A stretch of 64,000 bases of DNA from contig NZ_CP049910.1 in NCBI RefSeq assembly GCF_011305995.1, forward strand, positions 496,001 through 560,000, in the 5' to 3' direction. Below the pieces are notes generated by a model. It worked only from the letters and a program-made list of their open reading frames with translations. It was not told the origin of the DNA and made no database searches. The position numbers and the translations under genes were made by a program. Positions 26,602-35,870 of the stretch are shown here, piece by piece. Each line of letters starts with the position of its first letter. The first letter of the stretch is position 1. This stretch comes from Diaphorobacter sp. HDW4A (lineage in GTDB: Bacteria > Pseudomonadota > Gammaproteobacteria > Burkholderiales > Burkholderiaceae_C).

Positions 26602-27242
26602 CGTGTCACCTCCAACTCGTCGATGCGCAGTCGCTTGCCTTCCTGCGAGACCAGCGCGGGCACCTGCCGGATGCCCAGGCGCCTGGTCAGCATGCCGAGC
26701 TGGTCGTAATAGACCGGCAACTGCCAGGCCTGCATCAGGTCGAGGTAGGAGCCGCCCGTCAGGATCGGTTTCACGTGGCCGTCGTACTGGACGATCAGTC
26801 GGCGGGCCTGGGCGACCTGGCGCGGATCGCGGGCATCGAAGAACAGCAGGCGCCGAGGCAGCGAGACGATGTCCAGCGGATTGGCGCGGGTGCCTGCCGC
26901 GAACATCAAGCGGCCCTGGCTGTCCTGCACGTTGCGCTCGAGCGTGTAGGTCGGGTCGTAATAGAAGCTGCGCTTGGCCTGCGTCGTGGACAGGCCCGCG
27001 ACTGGCTCGGGATGGCGCACGGCGTCGATGCCGCGATGGCGGGCTTCCTCCTGCAGCCGGCGCAACTCGCCGCTGGCCTCTTTTTGGCGCAGCCGTTGCT
27101 CGATGAACTTGAGCAGGTGCGGCTCGGCAATGTCGTACGTGGGGCCGATCACGCCGGCGTCGAACGCGCGTGCGGACGACATGGCCAGGAGCAGCGCAGC
27201 CCCCGCTGCGCGGGCCGAGAAGCGCACAGTGATGCGTCTCAT
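26598..27242 (-). CDS. traW: conjugative pilus assembly protein TraW
   Basis: 214 residues with a signal peptide (about 1-26). The mature N-terminus DAGVIGPTYDIAEPHLLKFI and the central SFYYDPTYTLERNVQD (NPL-type TraW motif) identify the family, as do LLFFDARDP and the C-terminal VPALVSQEGKRLRI. TraW is a periplasmic partner of TrbC. The F protein is 210 residues. Both ends overlap neighbours by 4 nt. Confidence 0.92.
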   Translation of the reverse strand: MRRITVRFSARAAGAALLLAMSSARAFDAGVIGPTYDIAEPHLLKFIEQRLRQKEASGELRRLQEEARHRGIDAVRHPEPVAGLSTTQAKRSFYYDPTYTLERNVQDSQGRLMFAAGTRANPLDIVSLPRRLLFFDARDPRQVAQARRLIVQYDGHVKPILTGGSYLDLMQAWQLPVYYDQLGMLTRRLGIRQVPALVSQEGKRLRIDELEVTR

Positions 27243-27643
27243 CGCACACCTCCGGCCGGGCAGCGGATCTGGCGCACGAGCTGGGTGCGCGCGGCCAGGT
27301 CTTGCTGTTGGGTCGCGCGGATCAAGCCCATCAGCACCGGATCGCCGCCTTCGCGGGCCAGGGCGTGGCGCAGCTCGGCGGTGCTCAAGGTGCGGCCGCA
27401 TTGCAGGCGGTAGGCGCCGAGATAGACCTTGGCGCCCTCGGCGGCGGCCGGCGCGATCTGCTGCAGCAGCGCCAGGAAGTCGGCCATGGGCATGTCGCCC
27501 TCGGCGGTGATGGCGCCGCGGGCCGGGCTGGTCTGGGCGTGAGCGCTCGAGAAAGCCAGCAGCGCGATGAGCGCCGAGAGCACGGCGATCGCCACGAGCA
27601 GCGCGAAGCGGATCAGTCGAGTGGTGCGGGAGCGGTGGACCAT
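27239..27643 (-). CDS. secreted or membrane-anchored protein of unknown function in the transfer operon
   Basis: 134 residues from ATG 27643. A strong hydrophobic segment (about 10-35) is a signal peptide or anchor, followed by a small domain with two cysteines (RLQCGRTL and IRCPAGG) that may form a disulfide. It is translationally coupled to traW by an ATGA overlap and follows the S26 peptidase by 11 nt. I do not recognise a family. It could be a small lytic or assembly factor; nothing more can be said from the sequence. Confidence 0.65.
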   Translation of the reverse strand: MVHRSRTTRLIRFALLVAIAVLSALIALLAFSSAHAQTSPARGAITAEGDMPMADFLALLQQIAPAAAEGAKVYLGAYRLQCGRTLSTAELRHALAREGGDPVLMGLIRATQQQDLAARTQLVRQIRCPAGGVR

Positions 27644-27654
27644 GGCTGCTCCCG

Positions 27655-28293
27655 TCAATAGAGCGGATCGACCACGCCGATCACCTGTTCGGTCTTCACG
27701 AGGCCGGACTGGCGGTAGCGGGAATCGAACGAATCGAGGCTCAGGCCCTGCACGTAGAACCACCCCGGGGGAATGACGCCGGCGGCGATGGGTTCCAGCG
27801 GCCGCCGGTCGAAGGCATGGGTCTTGGCGATGCCGACCGGCTCGCCGTTGATCCGCACTTCGCGTCCGACCACGGTGATCGTGTCGCCCGGCAGGCCGCG
27901 CACGATCTTGAAGAAGGGCTGGCCGGCGAGGCCCGGGTAGTCGCGTGCGCCGTCACCGGCGAACGCGAAGACGACGAAGTCGCCACGGCGCAGGGCGTGC
28001 TGACCGGGATGCAGGAGCGCGACCTTGTAGGGCAGGCTCGGCGTCCAGTTGAACAGCAACGGCACCCGGGGCGTCGCGTCGAAGAACAGGCGCAGATAGG
28101 CCAGCGCCCAGATGGCGAAGACCGGCAGGTAGAGGTACCAGCGCCGGCGCATGTGGCGCAGGAAATCCGCTGCGGCATCGCGCAGCCGAGCCATGCCACG
28201 CGGGCGTGGCGCGGGCTGATGCAGGTCGAGCTGATGCAGGTCGGGCTGATGCAGGTCGGGCTGATGCAGTTCGGGAAGGGGCAGGATGGTCAT
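27655..28293 (-). CDS. S26-family signal peptidase (TraF/TrhF-like)
   Basis: 212 residues. One transmembrane helix lies at about 53-70, followed by a periplasmic S26 domain. The nucleophile is in NWTPSLP (Ser about 86), the general-base Lys is in FFKIVRGLPGD (about 129), and the last box is FDSRYRQSGLV. S26 enzymes in P-type (RP4 TraF) and IncHI (TrhF) systems cut and cyclise the pilin; F itself uses the host peptidase. It therefore probably processes the TraA pilin encoded at 35871. The first 30 residues are four LHQP(D) repeats encoded by a 15-bp tandem repeat. Confidence 0.85.
   Translation of the reverse strand: MTILPLPELHQPDLHQPDLHQLDLHQPAPRPRGMARLRDAAADFLRHMRRRWYLYLPVFAIWALAYLRLFFDATPRVPLLFNWTPSLPYKVALLHPGQHALRRGDFVVFAFAGDGARDYPGLAGQPFFKIVRGLPGDTITVVGREVRINGEPVGIAKTHAFDRRPLEPIAAGVIPPGWFYVQGLSLDSFDSRYRQSGLVKTEQVIGVVDPLY
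28216..28275. repeat. four tandem copies of a 15-bp unit in the S26 peptidase gene
   Basis: Units CTGATGCAGGTCGRG begin at 28216, 28231, 28246 and 28261, the last with one change (GTTCG). On the coding strand they specify repeated PDLHQ-like pentapeptides in the cytoplasmic N-terminus. Such in-frame tandem repeats are prone to copy-number slippage without frameshift. Confidence 0.9.
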
Positions 28294-28739
28294 GGCGTCT
28301 CCACCTTCTGGCGCAGGCGCGCCGTGAGATCGACCGTGTAAGGGGAGGGGCCGGCGACGGAGGTCTTGAGGACCACCAGGCAGCCGCACTCGGCGGGCAG
28401 GCTTTCCAGTGCCACGGGCAGCCGCTGGGCGAAGGTGCGGGCCATCTGCAGCGTGGCCTGGCGTTCTTCTTCCGAGCGGGCGGTCGTGAGGCGGCGTGTG
28501 AACTCGTCTTCCCGGGCGCGGTACACCTCGGCGAGATCGACGACGCCGATGGTTCGTGCGGGTCGGATCACCTGGCGGTCGTAGGCGAGCAGTGCGCCAG
28601 CCACGACGATCAGGCTGATCAGCGCATTGGCGATGAAGAGGGTGCGCGCGGGCACTGGACGCCCCGCGTGTCGCTGCGCGACATCCTCTCCAGGAGCAGC
28701 AGAGCCCCTTTCTTCGGGCGGTTGGGCGGACGTGCTCAT
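28290..28739 (-). CDS. trbI: F-type conjugation protein TrbI-like
   Basis: 149 residues from ATG 28739. One transmembrane helix at about 33-55 is followed by a periplasmic helical region and the segment CGCLVVLKTSVAGPSPYTVDLT. This matches the small bitopic TrbI protein (128 residues in F), which affects pilus retraction. The gene overlaps traC by 4 nt upstream and the peptidase gene by 4 nt downstream. The QRLP...L...C..LV pattern and its position after traC support the call. Confidence 0.75.
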   Translation of the reverse strand: MSTSAQPPEERGSAAPGEDVAQRHAGRPVPARTLFIANALISLIVVAGALLAYDRQVIRPARTIGVVDLAEVYRAREDEFTRRLTTARSEEERQATLQMARTFAQRLPVALESLPAECGCLVVLKTSVAGPSPYTVDLTARLRQKVETP

Positions 28740-31282
28740 AGGGCGTGCCCCCGCTGGCGCAGCAACGTGGCGATCGCCTCGTCGATGGAATAGCCCTGGG
28801 CGCGCAGTTCGTCGATCGGCGCGTTGTCCTCGAGCTTGTTCGAGAAGAGCAGGTGGGTTGCCGGGTCGAGGATGTTGCGCGCCACGCCCTCGCCCACGGG
28901 CGACGAGATGTAGAGCTCCGAGAAAGCACCGGCTTCCGTGCGCAGCGAGTTCAGAAGCCGCTTCTTCGGCTCGTCCATCGTGAGCCGGCCCTTGCGGTCC
29001 AGCATCTCGATGGACTCGGGCTTTTGCCGCAACAGGAAGACCCAATCGGAGCAGTTGAACGCCGCTTCCATCTGCGCCGAGCCGTAGTAGTCGTCGGCCG
29101 ATTGCGTCGCAGTGCCCAGCGCTCCGCCGTACTTGCGAGCGCGGCGCGCGGCTTCCTCGACCACGGCGGCCTTCACCGGATCGTCGGCGCCGATGTCGCC
29201 CAATTGCTGCTTCAACTCGTCAATAAAAAGTACCTTCCTGCGATTGCGCGTCAGGTACATCTCGCCGGTGATTTGATGCAGCAGCAGGATGTTCACGACC
29301 GCGTGCAGGTCGGGGCGGCGCTTCAACTCCTCGTTCTCAATGACAATGAAATCGTTGCTGAAATCGACGTTGGCGCGGCCCTCGAAGAAGCGTTCGTACT
29401 GCCCCCCTTTTGCATAGGGGTTGAGCATGATCGCGAGATCCTTGATGCGCTGGTCGTTGATCGCGCCGAGTTCTTCGAGCGTGCCGGTGCGAAAGGCATC
29501 GCGCAGGCCGGTGATGGTCAGATCCTGGCCGTACTGGCGCCACAGCTTGAGCACCATCGCAGAGATCGCCTTGTACTGGACCTCCTCCAGCGAGTGCTGC
29601 ATCGAGGCCATCTTCGAGATGCCCGGCACGAGCATGTCGATGTCCTCGTTGATGTCCTGGACGATGGAGAAGGGGTTGAGGCAGATGTCCACATCGGGCT
29701 TGAACTCGATGTAGGTGCCGCGCGCCTTGCGGCAGAGCTTCTCGAAGGAGCGACCGAGGTCGAGCATCCAGACCTTGGCCCCGATGGCGCGGTAGGACCA
29801 CGCCATTTCGTTCATCAGGACCGACTTGCCCGAACCGGGGGCGCCGATGATGGCGAAGTTGTAGTTGCCCAGGTCGTTGTCGAACAGGTCCAGCGTCATC
29901 AACTGCCCGCGCCGGCCGCCGAAGACCAGCGCGGGTGTGCGCGTGCCGCGCCACTCGGCGATCAGCGGCGCAAGGTGGATGGCGTTGGCCATCGTCTTGC
30001 GCGTGACCCGGCGCATCTTGGCCAGATCCTTGTGGAAGCGCTCGGTCAGGGTCATCGGCAGGCTGGCGAGCAGCGCCTGCCGGTGCATGTACGCATCGGC
30101 GTTCAAGGTGAAACCGCGGCCGCGCCAGATCGCGTTGGCCGCTTCATGGGCCGCGGCAGCCTTCTCCGGCCTGGAGAAGATGGCGAGCTGGTGGTACATG
30201 CTGACCAGGTTCCCGCCGGTGTCGATCGCATCGGCAGCGGCCGTCCAGTCGTCGAGCTTCTTCTTGACGTCCGGCATGACGTCGGCCATCTTCGATTTGG
30301 CGTTCTGGGTTGCGCGGACATGGTTCGCCGTCACGACCTGCTTGGTCGCGTTTGGGTCGAGGACGTGAACGCCCAGCGTGAGCAGGAACGGTGCGCTGTA
30401 CTGCAGCGCCGGCTGCATCAGGTCGCCGATCAGCGAGCCCATCTGCCACAACGCAAAGCGCTCGGGGAAGGACTTGATCGAATAGAAGCGCGCTTCGAGG
30501 ACTTCGGGACTGGATTCCTTCCAGAAGTTGATGCCGCTCGGGTGTGGATCCTGGATGGTGTCGAAATCAACGATCTGGTCGCGCAACTCGCGCCCGTCGT
30601 CGTAGTTGAGGTCGGGTGCGTCGGTGCTGGACAGCCGATCCGGGTTGGTGAAGATCGCGCACCAGTTGATCAGGTCGGCCGCGTCGCACACGCGATTGGG
30701 CAGCGAGGCCGAGCGCAGCGTGGAGGCCATCGAGTCGCGCAGCGCCAACAACTCGTCACGCTTGCTCAGGTTCTCCGGGTCGCTCGGCAGCGTCACCGAG
30801 AGCATCAGGCGGAAGTCGCGGATCGTGTAGTGAAAGCCGGCGGTGAGCGACTTCTGGGCGCCGGCCAGCAGGTGGCCGACCCGCTGGCGGGCAAGCGCCC
30901 GGAACAGGTTCTCGTTGCGCGCCGGGCGGCCCCAGTGCTGGGCCTTGTCGAGCTGATCCTCGTCTTCGACGCGCAGGTTGGCGTAGCGGCGAAGCTGCGG
31001 CCGGATGTGCGGCGACGCAAACAGATGGACCTGCACGCCCGTGCCCGCGGGGCAGTTGGCATAAAGCGAGACGAGCACTTCGGCCATGCGGTCATCGGCG
31101 CCCGACTGCGGCATCAGCTCCAACATGAAGCCCATGCCATCGCGATTGGCGAAGATGCACTCGGCGTCGAGGTAGCCCATGTAGGGCAGCCAGGCAGCGA
31201 ACTGCTCAGCCGGGCTGTCGGGCGAGACGCCCAGCCCGAAAGGCAGTTGCAGAGGGCGCCATCCGGCGTGATGGCTTTTCAT
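28736..31282 (-). CDS. traC: conjugation ATPase TraC (VirB4 family)
   Basis: 848 residues from ATG 31282, overlapping the traV stop. The N-terminal TraC/TrhC domain is followed by the VirB4 ATPase core: Walker A IGAPGSGKS near residue 482, KVWMLDLGRSFEKL, and the Walker B-like KVLFIDELKQQ near residue 686. F TraC has 875 residues. It is the energy source for pilus assembly on the cytoplasmic face of the inner membrane. Confidence 0.95.
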   Translation of the reverse strand: MKSHHAGWRPLQLPFGLGVSPDSPAEQFAAWLPYMGYLDAECIFANRDGMGFMLELMPQSGADDRMAEVLVSLYANCPAGTGVQVHLFASPHIRPQLRRYANLRVEDEDQLDKAQHWGRPARNENLFRALARQRVGHLLAGAQKSLTAGFHYTIRDFRLMLSVTLPSDPENLSKRDELLALRDSMASTLRSASLPNRVCDAADLINWCAIFTNPDRLSSTDAPDLNYDDGRELRDQIVDFDTIQDPHPSGINFWKESSPEVLEARFYSIKSFPERFALWQMGSLIGDLMQPALQYSAPFLLTLGVHVLDPNATKQVVTANHVRATQNAKSKMADVMPDVKKKLDDWTAAADAIDTGGNLVSMYHQLAIFSRPEKAAAAHEAANAIWRGRGFTLNADAYMHRQALLASLPMTLTERFHKDLAKMRRVTRKTMANAIHLAPLIAEWRGTRTPALVFGGRRGQLMTLDLFDNDLGNYNFAIIGAPGSGKSVLMNEMAWSYRAIGAKVWMLDLGRSFEKLCRKARGTYIEFKPDVDICLNPFSIVQDINEDIDMLVPGISKMASMQHSLEEVQYKAISAMVLKLWRQYGQDLTITGLRDAFRTGTLEELGAINDQRIKDLAIMLNPYAKGGQYERFFEGRANVDFSNDFIVIENEELKRRPDLHAVVNILLLHQITGEMYLTRNRRKVLFIDELKQQLGDIGADDPVKAAVVEEAARRARKYGGALGTATQSADDYYGSAQMEAAFNCSDWVFLLRQKPESIEMLDRKGRLTMDEPKKRLLNSLRTEAGAFSELYISSPVGEGVARNILDPATHLLFSNKLEDNAPIDELRAQGYSIDEAIATLLRQRGHAL

Positions 31283-31884
31283 CGCGGCACCTCCGGGGTG
31301 TTGTCTGTTCCCAGTCCGGGCAGCAAGGCCGAGGGCCGCGCGATGGCGGGCACTGCGTCGCTGCGGGCTGCGTTGTCGTTTGTGGTCGGGGCGCTGCTCG
31401 CCGCCGGCGGCGGGCGCAAGGGGGTGTAGGCCTCGCGGATGCGCTGTTGCACGTGGTCGATCAGCCAGCGGCCCTGGTCGATCTGGACGTAGACGTGGGC
31501 CTGGTCGTACAGGTCGCCGTCGATGTCTTCCCAGGGCTTCACCCACAGGCGCAGGTAGCGGGCCTGCGCGCGCAGCGCCGAACCTTGTTCCTGAGACGAA
31601 GATCCACCGGCAGCCGGCAGGCCGTCGCGTGGCACCGCGGGCGCCGGCACCTGACGTTCAACCGGAGTGGCGCTGCGGGCGGTCTGGCGCTTGCGCAGGC
31701 TCGGCAGGTTGTTTGCCACCGCGTTGGCGTAGGTGCCTGAAACCGAATCGCAGGTCACGCCGTCCGGTGCCTTGCAGGCGTACTTGGAGTCGCCACCCAG
31801 CCCCGACATGGACATGCAGCCGCTCAGGGCGAGCACGGCGACGAGCGGGAGCAGGCGAGCGCCGATCTGTAGACGCGAGTTCAT
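31279..31884 (-). CDS. traV: conjugation outer-membrane lipoprotein TraV
   Basis: 201 residues with a lipoprotein signal peptide; the lipobox LSGC places the acylated Cys at about residue 23. Further cysteines ([19 protein letters not shown]) form the typical TraV C-x8-C motif. The C-terminal half carries the [18 protein letters not shown] motif shared by TraV of IncA/C- and SXT-like systems. TraV is the VirB7 equivalent and forms the outer-membrane core with TraK and TraB. It overlaps both neighbours by 4 nt. Confidence 0.9.
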   Translation of the reverse strand: MNSRLQIGARLLPLVAVLALSGCMSMSGLGGDSKYACKAPDGVTCDSVSGTYANAVANNLPSLRKRQTARSATPVERQVPAPAVPRDGLPAAGGSSSQEQGSALRAQARYLRLWVKPWEDIDGDLYDQAHVYVQIDQGRWLIDHVQQRIREAYTPLRPPPAASSAPTTNDNAARSDAVPAIARPSALLPGLGTDNTPEVPR

Positions 31885-32738
31885 GGCCGGCCCCCCGTCG
31901 TTGCCGTTGTCGTGGCGAGGCGTGCCTCGATCGCGGCGCGGTCGATGAAGCCTTCGGTGCGCTCGCCGTTGGCCCAGATCAGCGTCGGCGTGCCCTGCAT
32001 GCCGAAGCCGCGGGCGAGCGCGAGGTTGCGCGCGATCGGGTGCGCGCAGGGCGCGCCGGTGTGCTGCAGGCTGGCATCGCCCTTGGCCATCCAGTCGCGC
32101 CAGGCGGTCTCGCGGTTTGCGGCGCACCAGATGGCGATCGGACGGGCTTCGCCCAGGTAGGGGACGAGGAAGGTGTAGATCGTGACGTTGTCGATGCCGG
32201 CGAGCTCCGCTTCGAGCTGCTTGCAGTACGGGCAGGCCGGATCGCTGACGACGGCGAGCTTGCGGGCGCCGGTGCCGCGCACGGTACGGATGGCGTCCTG
32301 CAGCGGCAGGCGGTCGAAGGCGATCGGTTGCGGTGCCGCAGCGGCGGCATTGGCCGGATCCGACTGAGCACGCTGCGCGAGCTTCGGCCCGGTCAGGTCG
32401 CGCATCGTTTGCGTGTCGAACAGCCGGCCGAAGACTAAGTAGCGCGGCTCGCTCGCGAACACGTAGGCGACGTTGCCGTCCATCCATACCTCGTACAGGC
32501 CCTTGACCGGCGCCGGTGCGATGTCGGTGAATCGTGTGCCCGGGTGGGCCTTCTCAAGCGCGCTGCGCAGGCGGGCGCTCTCGTCCGGTGCGGCCTGGGC
32601 CTGCGTCGCAAGGCCTGGGGCGACCAGCAGTGCGAGCAGCGCGCCGGTGACAACGAGGCGCCTGGGCGTGGTTGGGGATACGGGTTGGGATTGGCGCGTG
32701 GACGGCGCTGCGTGCCCGCCCTCAGTAGTCGGGATCAT
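31881..32738 (-). CDS. DsbC-like periplasmic disulfide isomerase of the transfer operon
   Basis: 285 residues, signal peptide at about 27-49 after a polar N-terminal extension. A DsbC N-terminal dimerisation-like region (about 50-130) contains [12 protein letters not shown]. The thioredoxin domain has the redox motif [14 protein letters not shown] near residue 195 and [11 protein letters not shown] near 260. DsbC homologues are found in the same place in SXT, IncA/C and R27 operons. The substrate set is probably TraN, TraU, TraH and TraV. It overlaps the end of traB by 17 nt, so an alternative later start is possible. Confidence 0.9.
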   Translation of the reverse strand: MIPTTEGGHAAPSTRQSQPVSPTTPRRLVVTGALLALLVAPGLATQAQAAPDESARLRSALEKAHPGTRFTDIAPAPVKGLYEVWMDGNVAYVFASEPRYLVFGRLFDTQTMRDLTGPKLAQRAQSDPANAAAAAPQPIAFDRLPLQDAIRTVRGTGARKLAVVSDPACPYCKQLEAELAGIDNVTIYTFLVPYLGEARPIAIWCAANRETAWRDWMAKGDASLQHTGAPCAHPIARNLALARGFGMQGTPTLIWANGERTEGFIDRAAIEARLATTTATTGGRP

Positions 32739-34107
32739 GAGCGACCTCCAGGTAGCGATTGGCGGGGGATGTGTTGGCGCGGCTGGTGGTCGCCGTCGTC
32801 ATCGGCGTGTCGATACGCACGCCCTTGGTGATCACCACGTCGACTTCACGCGCGGCGTCCACCTCGATGACCGGGAAGGTGTTCTCGGCCAACTTGATGT
32901 AGTACTGGGCGAGGCGGTCCAGCGCTTTGCCGACGCCGGTACCAAGCCCGGCGCGGTAGGCTTCGGCGCCGGAGGCGCTGGCCACGGTGCCGAGGGCCGA
33001 GGTGCTGTACTCGGTGGATGAGGTGGCCAGGCCCTGGCCGATGCCGCTGACCACGCCGGCGAGCAGTGCGTTGGCGAGCATCTGGCCTTGCTTGGTCACC
33101 AACCTGCCGCGCAGGCCGACCTTGCCGTCCTCGCCGTAGACCGTGCCCTGGATGCGCACCTCGAGCGCGGCGCCGTCGGCACGCACGCAGGACAGGGATT
33201 CGGTGCGCAGGTAGGCGCGTTCGCTGCTGATGTCGCCGTAGCCGGCGGCGATCACGAAGCACTCGCGGTACTCGCCGCGCATGCGGTTGGGCAGGATCGA
33301 GTTGTCGGAAAGGCGAATGAGGACCGGGTGCGGATTGCTCTGCGATTGTCCGCCGGTGGGTGCATCCAGTCCGCCGAGCAGCGTGCCTCGGGTCAAGCTG
33401 ACCGGCAGGAAGGTCGAGACTGTGCGGGCCTCGTTCGCCTTGGCGGTATCGGCAGTGCCAGCGGTCGCCTGGGGGCCGGTGGGCGCAGGTTGACCGTTGT
33501 CCGTGGCACGTTCGCGCGGCGCGATGGAGACGCGGGAAATGCGAGGCGCTTCCGGTACGGTGGGTCGCGCGGGCGAGGTGCCCGGGTCCGGTGTTCCCGG
33601 CGGCATCGTCGTCGGCGACGGTTGCGGGCTCGGCTGCGGCGCGGGTTGGGGTGCGCTTTGTGGGGCAGGGGTTGGCGCTTGGGGCGTGGGCGTCGCCGCG
33701 GCCTGGTTCGCCGAGGTGAGCTTCTGCTCCAGCTCCGAGAAGCGCTGCATGGTGCGCTGTTCGAAGGCCGAGCGTTCCTTGTTGAGGCGGCTCTGCTCAT
33801 CGCGCTCCGACTCGTACTGCGCCAGCCGGCGGCCCGCGGTGCCGACCCACTGATCGACCGGGTTGACCTGGGTTCCCGGCGGCATGACGCCGATGTTGGT
33901 GACGCTGCCAGGCTGATCCTGCCGCTTGGCGTCGGTCGCATGGGGCGGGGACGAGGTGAGCGAGAGGATCAGCCACAGCAGGCCGACGCCACCGACGAGG
34001 ATCAGGCCGAGCAACCCGTACTGGCGCTGGCGCGGCGAGAGCCTGTCAACCACGCCGCGCAGCGCGTTGCCGGCGCGTTCGCGCACCGGAGGGATGTGCC
34101 CGCTCAT
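32722..34107 (-). CDS. traB: conjugation core-complex protein TraB (VirB10 family)
   Basis: 461 residues. A single transmembrane helix at about 30-50 is followed by a coiled coil (about 95-135), a long Pro/Ala-rich periplasmic linker, and the VirB10-type beta-barrel domain. The barrel contains [55 protein letters not shown] and [12 protein letters not shown] TraB has 475 residues. It spans both membranes as the scaffold linking TraC/TraD energy to the outer-membrane ring. It overlaps the traK stop by 4 nt. Confidence 0.93.
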   Translation of the reverse strand: MSGHIPPVRERAGNALRGVVDRLSPRQRQYGLLGLILVGGVGLLWLILSLTSSPPHATDAKRQDQPGSVTNIGVMPPGTQVNPVDQWVGTAGRRLAQYESERDEQSRLNKERSAFEQRTMQRFSELEQKLTSANQAAATPTPQAPTPAPQSAPQPAPQPSPQPSPTTMPPGTPDPGTSPARPTVPEAPRISRVSIAPRERATDNGQPAPTGPQATAGTADTAKANEARTVSTFLPVSLTRGTLLGGLDAPTGGQSQSNPHPVLIRLSDNSILPNRMRGEYRECFVIAAGYGDISSERAYLRTESLSCVRADGAALEVRIQGTVYGEDGKVGLRGRLVTKQGQMLANALLAGVVSGIGQGLATSSTEYSTSALGTVASASGAEAYRAGLGTGVGKALDRLAQYYIKLAENTFPVIEVDAAREVDVVITKGVRIDTPMTTATTSRANTSPANRYLEVAHDPDY

Positions 34108-34976
34108 GGCTGCACCTCCCGGCGGATCACGAAGACCAGCGTGCGTTCGCCCGGCCGCAGGTTGTGGTGCTCGATGGCAACGCCGACGACGCTGCCGGCC
34201 TCATCGTCCTCGCGGTCGAACTCCTGCTCAGTCAGCACCATGGGCGCCTCGCTCACGTTCTGGAGCACATAGCGCTCGCCGACCAGGCCGCGGCCGCGGT
34301 AGGTGCGCTCCAGCGTGAAGCGCGCTTCGCGCCACAGCGTGATGGGCTGGCCGATGTCCTCGACCTGGATGTCGGTGGGTGCGCGCTCGGAGGCCATCGC
34401 CACGAGCAGCGCTTTGAGGCTGCGCACGTGGCTCGCGGCGCTGCCCGGCGCGGGGCGCGGCGCGCTGGCGTCGGCGCGCCGCTGCAGCGCCGCCTTGTCC
34501 CGGATGACGATGGTGTCGGCCGGCGTGTCGGCGCGGCGTAGCAGCAGCGTGTAGGTGCCGCGGGCCGACGAGACGAAAAGGTTGATCGGCTTCTTGCCGT
34601 CGCCGACCGGGCGGACGTAGATCTCGCCCTTGTCGCGGTCGCACTCGATGACGATCTCGCCGGCCGGGTTGATCGCCGGTGTGATCGGCGAGGCGGCTTG
34701 GGGGCCTGTGCCTGCCGAGGGCGCCATGCCGGCGGGCAGGGCCGTCGTCGCCTGCGCCGCTGTGCAGCCGCTGCTGTAGATGTTGCCGAAGACGTCCGTG
34801 ATGGGCGCGCCTTCGATGCGGATGCGGGTCGGCTCCTGGATCGACAGGATGGCCTCGATGGACGCGCCGTCGCGGGTGTCGATCACCTGCAGCGCGTTCG
34901 CGCTGCCCAGTCCGAAGGCAAGGGCGAGGGCCACCGCGACGCGGAGCGCCCCGGTGCGGGGGTCAGTGGGTCGCAT
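34104..34976 (-). CDS. traK: conjugation secretin-like protein TraK (VirB9-like)
   Basis: 290 residues with a signal peptide (about 1-28) and mature start LQVIDTRDGASIEAILS. The sequence EPTRIRIEGAPITDVFGN near residue 50 is the standard TraK N-terminal motif. The GEIYVRPVGDGKKPINLFVSS block and C-terminal VGERYVLQNVSEAPMVLTEQEF are also typical. It overlaps traE by 14 nt and traB by 4 nt. TraK with TraV and TraB forms the outer-membrane core. Confidence 0.92.
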   Translation of the reverse strand: MRPTDPRTGALRVAVALALAFGLGSANALQVIDTRDGASIEAILSIQEPTRIRIEGAPITDVFGNIYSSGCTAAQATTALPAGMAPSAGTGPQAASPITPAINPAGEIVIECDRDKGEIYVRPVGDGKKPINLFVSSARGTYTLLLRRADTPADTIVIRDKAALQRRADASAPRPAPGSAASHVRSLKALLVAMASERAPTDIQVEDIGQPITLWREARFTLERTYRGRGLVGERYVLQNVSEAPMVLTEQEFDREDDEAGSVVGVAIEHHNLRPGERTLVFVIRREVQP

Positions 34977-35529
34977 ACGGGATCTCCTTGAAGGTCTTTA
35001 GGTGCATGCGCGCGCCACCGAAGCTGAACTCGACCAGGTAGGCCTTCGGTTCGTTGGCGGTCTCGACGCCGTTGACGAGGGTGCGCAGGCGTCCGCGGAT
35101 GACGACGCTCTGGCCGTTGCTGTCGGGCACGAGCTGCTCGAGCGCGAGCGCGGTGGTGGCGTTGATGCGCTTCAGGCGCTCGGCCTCGACTTCCTGGCGC
35201 GACTTGAGCTCGTTGTGCTGCGACGGCTCGATGTAGGTCAGCAGGACGTCCTTCTTCCAGTCGATCGTTGCCGGCGTGACGTCGAGGACCAGCCAGGCGA
35301 TGAAGGTGCCCATCTGTTCCAGATAGGTGCCGCTGGCTTTCTCGTCGGTGACCCAGAAGGACTTATTGAGGGTGGGCGGCACGATCACCGTGCGCTCACT
35401 CCCCAGCACGTTGAGGAGGGCGATCAGCGTCAGAATCTGGCCGATAGCGAGGGCGCCGACCGCCAGGCCCAGGCCGCGGTTGCGGCGCTGGAGTTCCTTG
35501 CGGTCGGCATTGAGCCGTTCGAAGTCCAT
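34963..35529 (-). CDS. traE: conjugation protein TraE (VirB5/B8-like)
   Basis: 188 residues from ATG 35529. An N-terminal transmembrane helix (about 18-40) is followed by a periplasmic domain with the TraE motif VIVPPTLNKSFWV near residue 50 and YLEQMGTFIAWLVLDVTPA. The F protein has 188 residues, exactly the same length. It belongs to the inner-membrane platform of the transfer apparatus and lies 14 nt after traL. Confidence 0.94.
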   Translation of the reverse strand: MDFERLNADRKELQRRNRGLGLAVGALAIGQILTLIALLNVLGSERTVIVPPTLNKSFWVTDEKASGTYLEQMGTFIAWLVLDVTPATIDWKKDVLLTYIEPSQHNELKSRQEVEAERLKRINATTALALEQLVPDSNGQSVVIRGRLRTLVNGVETANEPKAYLVEFSFGGARMHLKTFKEIPYATH

Positions 35530-35543
35530 GGCGTCCTCCCGGC

Positions 35544-35843
35544 TCAGCCGACCATGCGGCGGATGTGGGAGGGTGGGGTGGCCGCGAGCGCCGTCATCGG
35601 CGTGCTCGGCAGGTTCCACCACAGCCAGTGCACGGCGAAGGCCGGGTGCTTGTCCGCCTTCAGCTTCGAGACCCAGCGCGACACCGCGATGCCCACCGCC
35701 ATGCTGATGGCGAAGGACAGCTTGGTGCCGGAGACGTAGCCGATGAAGAAGGCGAACAAGACGGGCGCCGCGACATCGACGTCCCAGAAGCCGATCTTCC
35801 AGGCGTCGTCGAGACGACGCGGGATGTAGGTGTCGGTGCGCAT
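35544..35843 (-). CDS. traL: conjugation protein TraL (VirB3-like)
   Basis: 99 residues. The N-terminus YIPRRLDDAWKIGFWDVD is the family hallmark, followed by two hydrophobic segments (about 25-45 and 45-60) and the C-terminal HWLWWNLP. F TraL has 91 residues. TraL is the VirB3 equivalent at the inner membrane, needed with TraC and TraE for pilus assembly. It lies 27 nt after traA. Confidence 0.93.
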   Translation of the reverse strand: MRTDTYIPRRLDDAWKIGFWDVDVAAPVLFAFFIGYVSGTKLSFAISMAVGIAVSRWVSKLKADKHPAFAVHWLWWNLPSTPMTALAATPPSHIRRMVG

Positions 35844-35870
35844 GCCGGACTCCCTGGACCCGAGCCCGGC

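Noticed and set aside
28745..31429. 894-residue plus-strand frame opposite traC
   Set aside because: Antisense to a clear VirB4 ATPase with Walker motifs; composition is typical of a complementary-strand shadow.
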